DNA of 13,145 nt, taken from positions 1 to 13,145 of the forward strand of contig JBDSZL010000070.1 of NCBI GenBank assembly GCA_039925145.1. Reading direction: 5' to 3'. The position numbers and the translations under genes are program-made. This document shows positions 8,231 through 13,145 of this stretch, piece after piece. The stretch is from JBDSZL01 sp039925145. Its GTDB lineage: Bacteria; Acidobacteriota; Vicinamibacteria; Vicinamibacterales; SCN-69-37. Under the pieces are notes generated by a model that did no database searches, was not told the origin of the DNA, and was given only the letters and a program-made list of their open reading frames with translations. Each line of letters starts with the position of its first letter. Positions within the stretch are counted from its first letter, which is position 1.

Positions 8231-8236
8231 TAAGAT
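8231..8236 (+). promoter_or_regulatory. Candidate -10 element for the DUF457 gene (leaderless)
   Basis: TAAGAT (5 of 6 matches to TATAAT) lies in the 29-base gap after cinA. Only six bases, CGACTG, separate it from the TTG start at 8243, so transcription would begin on the start codon. No clear -35 or Shine-Dalgarno sequence is seen. Confidence 0.4.
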
Positions 8237-8242
8237 CGACTG

Positions 8243-8791
8243 TTGCCTTCTCCCGTCGGACACGCTCTCGGCGCCGTGACCTGTGGCTGGATAGCCGCGA
8301 GACCGTACGCGACGTCGCGAGCGTTGCTGGTGCAAGCGGCCGTTCTCGCGGTCGTGGGGATGGCGCCCGATCTGGATCTACTCGTTCACCATCATCGGGC
8401 TCAAAGCCACAGCATCGGGGCTGCAGCCATCGTTGCGTCGATCGCGGCCTGGCAGCGTTGGCCCGTGGGCCCGCGCCGATGGCGAATCTGGTGCGCGGTG
8501 TTTCTGGCGTGGGCCAGTCATCCCTTGCTCGACGCGCTCGGCGAAGACACCGCCGTCCCACTCGGCGTCATGGCCTTCTGGCCTCTCACGCACGACTACT
8601 TCCTGACCCATTGGGACCTTTTCTCCCCGGTGTCGCGCAGCTGGCGGTCGCCAACCTTTGTCGCGTACAACACTCGTGCGTTAATCCGCGAAGTCGCGCT
8701 GCTCGGCCCCCTCGCCGCAGCGACCTGGTGGCTGCGCCGTTTCAGGAACAAGGACGGCGTCAATCATGGGGATCCACCCGCAGCACGATGA
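8243..8791 (+). CDS. YdjM/DUF457-family inner-membrane metal-dependent hydrolase
   Basis: Predicted membrane protein of 182 residues in the family annotated as LexA-binding, inner membrane-associated putative hydrolases (E. coli YdjM). Putative metal ligands are spread as in the family: His7 in PSPVGHALG, Asp43/Asp45 in APDLDLL, a His run at 49-51, His56 in QSHSIG, and SHPLLDALGED at 92-102 followed by WPLTHDYF. Hydrophobic stretches lie at about 28-41, 58-71 and 82-92. The start is the TTG at 8243, because the conserved N-terminus MPSPVGHAL begins exactly there and no ATG is near. It has its own -10-like element 6 bases upstream. Its 3' end overlaps the dciA gene on the other strand by 32 bases. 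The natural substrate of this family is not established; phospholipid or other membrane substrates are possible. Confidence 0.82.
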   Translation: MPSPVGHALGAVTCGWIAARPYATSRALLVQAAVLAVVGMAPDLDLLVHHHRAQSHSIGAAAIVASIAAWQRWPVGPRRWRIWCAVFLAWASHPLLDALGEDTAVPLGVMAFWPLTHDYFLTHWDLFSPVSRSWRSPTFVAYNTRALIREVALLGPLAAATWWLRRFRNKDGVNHGDPPAAR

Positions 8792-9053
8792 GGCTGCGCA
8801 CAGCGCCGGTTCCGAGCAGCCCTGCCATGCGCTGCAGAATCATTGGGCGTGCGCGGACGATTTCGTGGCGCCACTCCTCCGACTTGGCGCGTACGGCCAA
8901 CCGGCCGTCTTCCGACCAGGAAACCGACGCCGATCGGGCGAGTGCCGGCCCCGCGGCGATCTTCCAGGCGAACTCGACTTTCGCGGCCGTGAGAGGCTGC
9001 GCCTCCAGCAGAGTCCGGAGCGCGCGCGCCGCCGTGCGGTCGAGTGATTCCAC
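8760..9053 (-). CDS. dciA: Short DciA / DUF721 protein (replicative helicase loader family)
   Basis: Protein of 97 residues matching the DUF721/DciA core. A Trp30-Lys-Ile-Ala-Ala-Gly35 motif (the family W..i.G), a Gly-Arg-Leu-Ala-Val strand at 50-54, Trp61 followed by HEI (family W..EL), and a closing AVRSLIVLRV are all visible. DciA assists loading of the replicative helicase DnaB in bacteria without DnaC/DnaI. This copy is essentially the KH-like domain alone, without the long tail of some homologues. The frame extends to an ATG at 9173, but that start would lie inside maf on the opposite strand and add a basic segment unlike the family. The GTG at 9053 is preferred because a minus-strand TACAAT ends 6 bases before it. 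The gene is divergent from maf (31 bases between starts). The dciA name is by family; function is inferred. Confidence 0.78.
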   Translation of the reverse strand: MESLDRTAARALRTLLEAQPLTAAKVEFAWKIAAGPALARSASVSWSEDGRLAVRAKSEEWRHEIVRARPMILQRMAGLLGTGAVRSLIVLRVDPHD

Positions 9054-9059
9054 GCACGA

Positions 9060-9065
9060 ATTGTA
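9060..9065 (-). promoter_or_regulatory. Candidate -10 element for dciA (leaderless)
   Basis: On the minus strand TACAAT (5 of 6 matches to TATAAT) is followed by TCGTGC and then the GTG start of dciA at 9053. The spacing predicts transcription starting on the start codon. This supports the shorter GTG start over the ATG at 9173. No strong -35 hexamer is seen. Confidence 0.45.
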
Positions 9066-9071
9066 ACGTCG

Positions 9072-9077
9072 TACTAT
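9072..9077 (+). promoter_or_regulatory. Candidate -10 element for maf (leaderless)
   Basis: TACTAT (5 of 6 matches to TATAAT) is followed by CGGCGCA and the ATG of maf at 9085, so transcription should begin at or within a base of the start codon. It lies back to back with the dciA -10 at 9060-9065, only six bases apart on opposite strands. No -35 hexamer or Shine-Dalgarno sequence is clear. Confidence 0.42.
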
Positions 9078-9084
9078 CGGCGCA

Positions 9085-9654
9085 ATGCGCCTCCTCCTGG
9101 CTTCGGCCTCTGCTCGCCGCCTCGACCTGCTCACGGCTGCCGGTTTCACTTGCGACGTCGAGTCGATCGACATCGACGAACGACAGCGGCCGGACGAGTT
9201 GCCGGCGACGTACGTGAGACGGCTCGCGATCGAAAAGGCTTCCGCGATCGCGGAGCGTCACCCGTCGAAGGTCGTGCTCGCGGCAGACACGGCGGTGATC
9301 CTCGACGAGACCGTGTTCGGCAAGCCGGCAGACTCCGCCGACGCAGCACGCATGCTGAAGGCGCTCGCCGGCCGCCAGCACGAGGTGCTCACCGGAGTCG
9401 CCATCAGGCATGGCCACCGGCAACTCGACCATGTCGAGCGCACCTCCGTCTGGATGGCGGATCTGTCTCGCGAGCAGATCGACTGGTATGTGGCCAGCGG
9501 CGAGCCGATGGGGAAGGCGGGGGCCTATGCCATTCAGGGCCTGGCTGCACGGTTCATCCCCAGAATTGCCGGCTCGTACTCGAACGTGGTGGGACTCCCG
9601 GTGGCCGCTGTGGCGGCCATGCTCGCAGCGGTTGGCATCGACGGCGACGGGTGA
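9085..9654 (+). CDS. maf: Maf-family nucleoside triphosphate pyrophosphatase (dTTP/UTP type)
   Basis: Cytoplasmic house-cleaning enzyme that hydrolyses nucleoside triphosphates, including non-canonical ones, to the monophosphate and pyrophosphate. Its 189 residues match the family. The N-terminal nucleotide-binding motif LASASARRLDLL (5-16), the catalytic acidic residue in LAADTAVIL (Asp68), Lys80 in FGKP, GKAGAYAIQG at 143-152 and GSYSNVVGLP at 163-172 are all present. The GKAGAYAIQG sequence fits the YhdE branch, which prefers dTTP and UTP, rather than the YceF branch. The ATG at 9085 gives the canonical N-terminus directly. The gene is divergent from dciA, has a candidate leaderless promoter and is closed by an intrinsic terminator. 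Confidence 0.95.
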   Translation: MRLLLASASARRLDLLTAAGFTCDVESIDIDERQRPDELPATYVRRLAIEKASAIAERHPSKVVLAADTAVILDETVFGKPADSADAARMLKALAGRQHEVLTGVAIRHGHRQLDHVERTSVWMADLSREQIDWYVASGEPMGKAGAYAIQGLAARFIPRIAGSYSNVVGLPVAAVAAMLAAVGIDGDG

Positions 9655-9675
9655 CGTTCTGCAGAGCGCGCCGTG

Positions 9676-9709
9676 CTTCCGGGACCATTCCCCGGAAGTC
9701 TTTGTTGTT
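9676..9709 (+). terminator. Intrinsic terminator after maf
   Basis: A perfect 8-base-pair stem, CTTCCGGG (9676-9683) with CCCGGAAG (9691-9698), has a 7-base loop and is followed by a T-rich tract TCTTTGTTGTT (9699-9709). It begins 21 bases after the maf stop codon and ends before the candidate ccmE promoter, so it separates maf from the cytochrome c maturation operon. It is the clearest rho-independent terminator in the window. Confidence 0.8.
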
Positions 9710-9716
9710 ACAGGAG

Positions 9717-9745
9717 TTGATTCGTTGGTACTCCGGCCGTATCCT
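9717..9745 (+). promoter_or_regulatory. Candidate sigma-70 promoter for the ccm operon
   Basis: TTGATT (9717-9722) and TATCCT (9740-9745) are separated by 17 bases; each matches its consensus at 4 of 6 positions. The predicted start near 9752 leaves a short leader with GGAG at 9753-9756, 11 bases before the ccmE ATG, as a possible ribosome binding site. It lies directly after the maf terminator. Confidence 0.45.
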
Positions 9746-9767
9746 GTTAGGTGGAGCCGCCTACACA

Positions 9768-10240
9768 ATGTCCAAGAAATCCACGCGAGTCCTCGTCTCG
9801 GGACTGGTCCTCGGCGGAGCGTTCATGCTCCTCCTCGTTACGAGCATGCGGGGCAGTGCCCAGTACTTCAAGGAAGTGGACGAGGTGATGCCCGTGGCTG
9901 CCGAGTGGTACAACCGGCCACTGCAGTTGCACGGATTCGTGGTGCAGAACTCCATCATGCGACGCCCGGACACCTTGGACTACCAGTTTAAGGTGAAGAA
10001 CGGGGAATCGGTCGTGCTGGCCAGCTACACAGGCGTGGTGCCCGACACCTTCAAGGACGGCGCGGAGGTTGTGTTGAAGGGGCGGCTGCACTCCGCCGGT
10101 TTCAATGTCGAGCCGGGCGGCGTGGTTGCGAAGTGCCCCTCGAAATACACACCCGCCGACGGCGCCAAGACAAACTTATCCACCTATCAGCCTCCGACGG
10201 CAGCCCCGCTTGAGGCCGTAACGGAAGGGATGGCGCGCTA

Positions 10241-10241
<1 letters not shown>
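9768..10241 (+). CDS. ccmE: CcmE heme chaperone, cysteine (CxxxY) variant
   Basis: Membrane-anchored periplasmic heme chaperone of cytochrome c maturation System I. It takes heme covalently and hands it to the CcmF/CcmH heme lyase. Protein of 157 residues: an N-terminal membrane anchor at about 7-26, then a beta-barrel domain with FKEVDEV, VVQNSIMRR, LDYQFKV, VVLASYTGVVPDTF, VVLKGRL and FNVEPGGVVAKCPSKY. In most bacteria the last motif is AKHxxxY, with the His binding heme. Here the position is Cys123 (CPSKY, Tyr127), the CxxxY form known from archaea and Desulfovibrio. The open frame extends upstream through maf in another frame, but the ATG at 9768 gives a normal CcmE N-terminus. It is followed with a one-base overlap by ccmF. 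Confidence 0.93.
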
Positions 10242-12740
<2,499 letters not shown>

Positions 12741-12766
<26 letters not shown>

Positions 12767-13145
12767 GCGCGGCCGTTCTGGCCGCGCCGACACCGGACTT
12801 CACCCCTGGCACTTCTTTCTGCTGCTCTCCATGGCAGCAGCAACCTGGGCCGTCGTCGTCGCAAGACACACGCAACCGGCCGCGCTCATTCTGATCAGCG
12901 CGGCGGTGATTGCGACGGGGCTGGTCGGCGCCGCCATGCACCACGCGGTCGCGGGGTTTCTGGGACTCACGCGAGACGAGAAGCGCCCGCTGCCCACTCG
13001 CGCCAGACAATCAATCGAGGCGGACAAGGCGCTGGTCCTGCGTTCTATCAAAGAGCTCGAGTTCGATCGCGCCATGGGCAAAGTGAACAACGCAGACTTC
13101 GCGGAGCTGGGCGGCCGGCTGCGCAGCCGTGCGCTGGCCCTGATG
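12741..13145 (+). CDS. Small membrane protein of the ccm operon, CcmI-like position (3' end outside window)
   Basis: An open frame of 135 codons runs from the ATG at 12741 to the window edge without a stop. It overlaps the end of the ccmF-ccmH gene by 26 bases in another frame. GAGGA at 12728-12732, 8 bases upstream, is a good Shine-Dalgarno match and selects 12741 over the adjacent ATG at 12744. The protein has a short polar N-terminus, two hydrophobic segments at about 23-41 and 45-75, then a charged helical region with IKELEFDRAMGKVNNADFAE (about 105-124) and an Arg/Leu-rich stretch. That charged helix after a membrane anchor resembles the early part of CcmI-type assembly proteins (kELe.D...Gkl...D). 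Operon position suggests a part in cytochrome c assembly. The family is not certain and the C-terminal half, where any TPR or zinc-binding part would lie, is not visible. Confidence 0.72.

Noticed and set aside
9150..9767. Upstream extension of the ccmE frame through maf
   Set aside because: The extension is maf read in the wrong frame; ccmE starts at ATG 9768 with a normal membrane anchor, after the maf terminator.
8764..9768. 334-codon minus-strand frame covering maf and dciA
   Set aside because: It is antisense to maf and out of frame with dciA, without recognisable domains.
12814..12830. Sigma-54-like TGGCAC...CTGCT sequence
   Set aside because: The GG-to-GC distance is one base too long and the site lies inside the coding region of the last gene.

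Overview
The window comes from a GC-rich bacterial chromosome (by eye about two-thirds G+C) with tightly packed housekeeping and regulatory genes and no mobile elements, RNA genes or CRISPR. The gene set suggests an Acidobacteriota genome, perhaps Vicinamibacteria: an NtrYX pair, single-domain FtcD, a zinc-ribbon/RDD protein, DciA, and a CcmE followed by a long CcmF fused to a CcmH-like tail. That placement is an inference from gene content and was not checked by any search.

Layout. (1) Positions 1-3643, + strand: an NtrY-like membrane sensor kinase, cut at its 5' end by the window edge, overlaps an NtrX-like sigma-54-dependent response regulator. (2) 3649-4551, - strand: glutamate formimidoyltransferase, convergent with ntrX and only 5 bases from it. 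(3) 4638-8213, + strand: a TATAAT promoter leads into four overlapping genes: a TPR/single-TM protein, a zinc-ribbon RDD membrane protein, PgpA (phosphatidylglycerophosphatase) and CinA (pyridine-nucleotide repair). (4) 8243-8791, + strand: a YdjM/DUF457 membrane hydrolase with a TTG start. (5) 8760-9053, - strand: a short DciA/DUF721 protein whose 3' end overlaps the hydrolase gene and which diverges from maf. (6) 9085-9654, + strand: Maf nucleotide pyrophosphatase, followed by a clear intrinsic terminator. (7) 9768 to the end, + strand: a cytochrome c maturation operon of ccmE, a ccmF-ccmH fusion and a small membrane protein that runs off the window.

The most notable content is the cytochrome c maturation operon. 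Its CcmE lacks the usual heme-binding histidine and carries Cys in a CxxxY motif instead. Its CcmF has a C-terminal CcmH-like domain with a non-standard cysteine cluster. The CxxxY CcmE type is known from archaea and sulfate reducers, where CcmH is typically missing. Here the two occur together, so the pathway looks like a hybrid or divergent System I.

A second pattern concerns gene starts. Four transcription units (ftcD, the DUF457 gene, dciA and maf) have a TANNNT -10-like hexamer ending 6-8 bases before the start codon and no Shine-Dalgarno sequence. This is the arrangement expected for leaderless mRNAs. The ccm genes and the last gene instead have purine-rich Shine-Dalgarno-like sequences.
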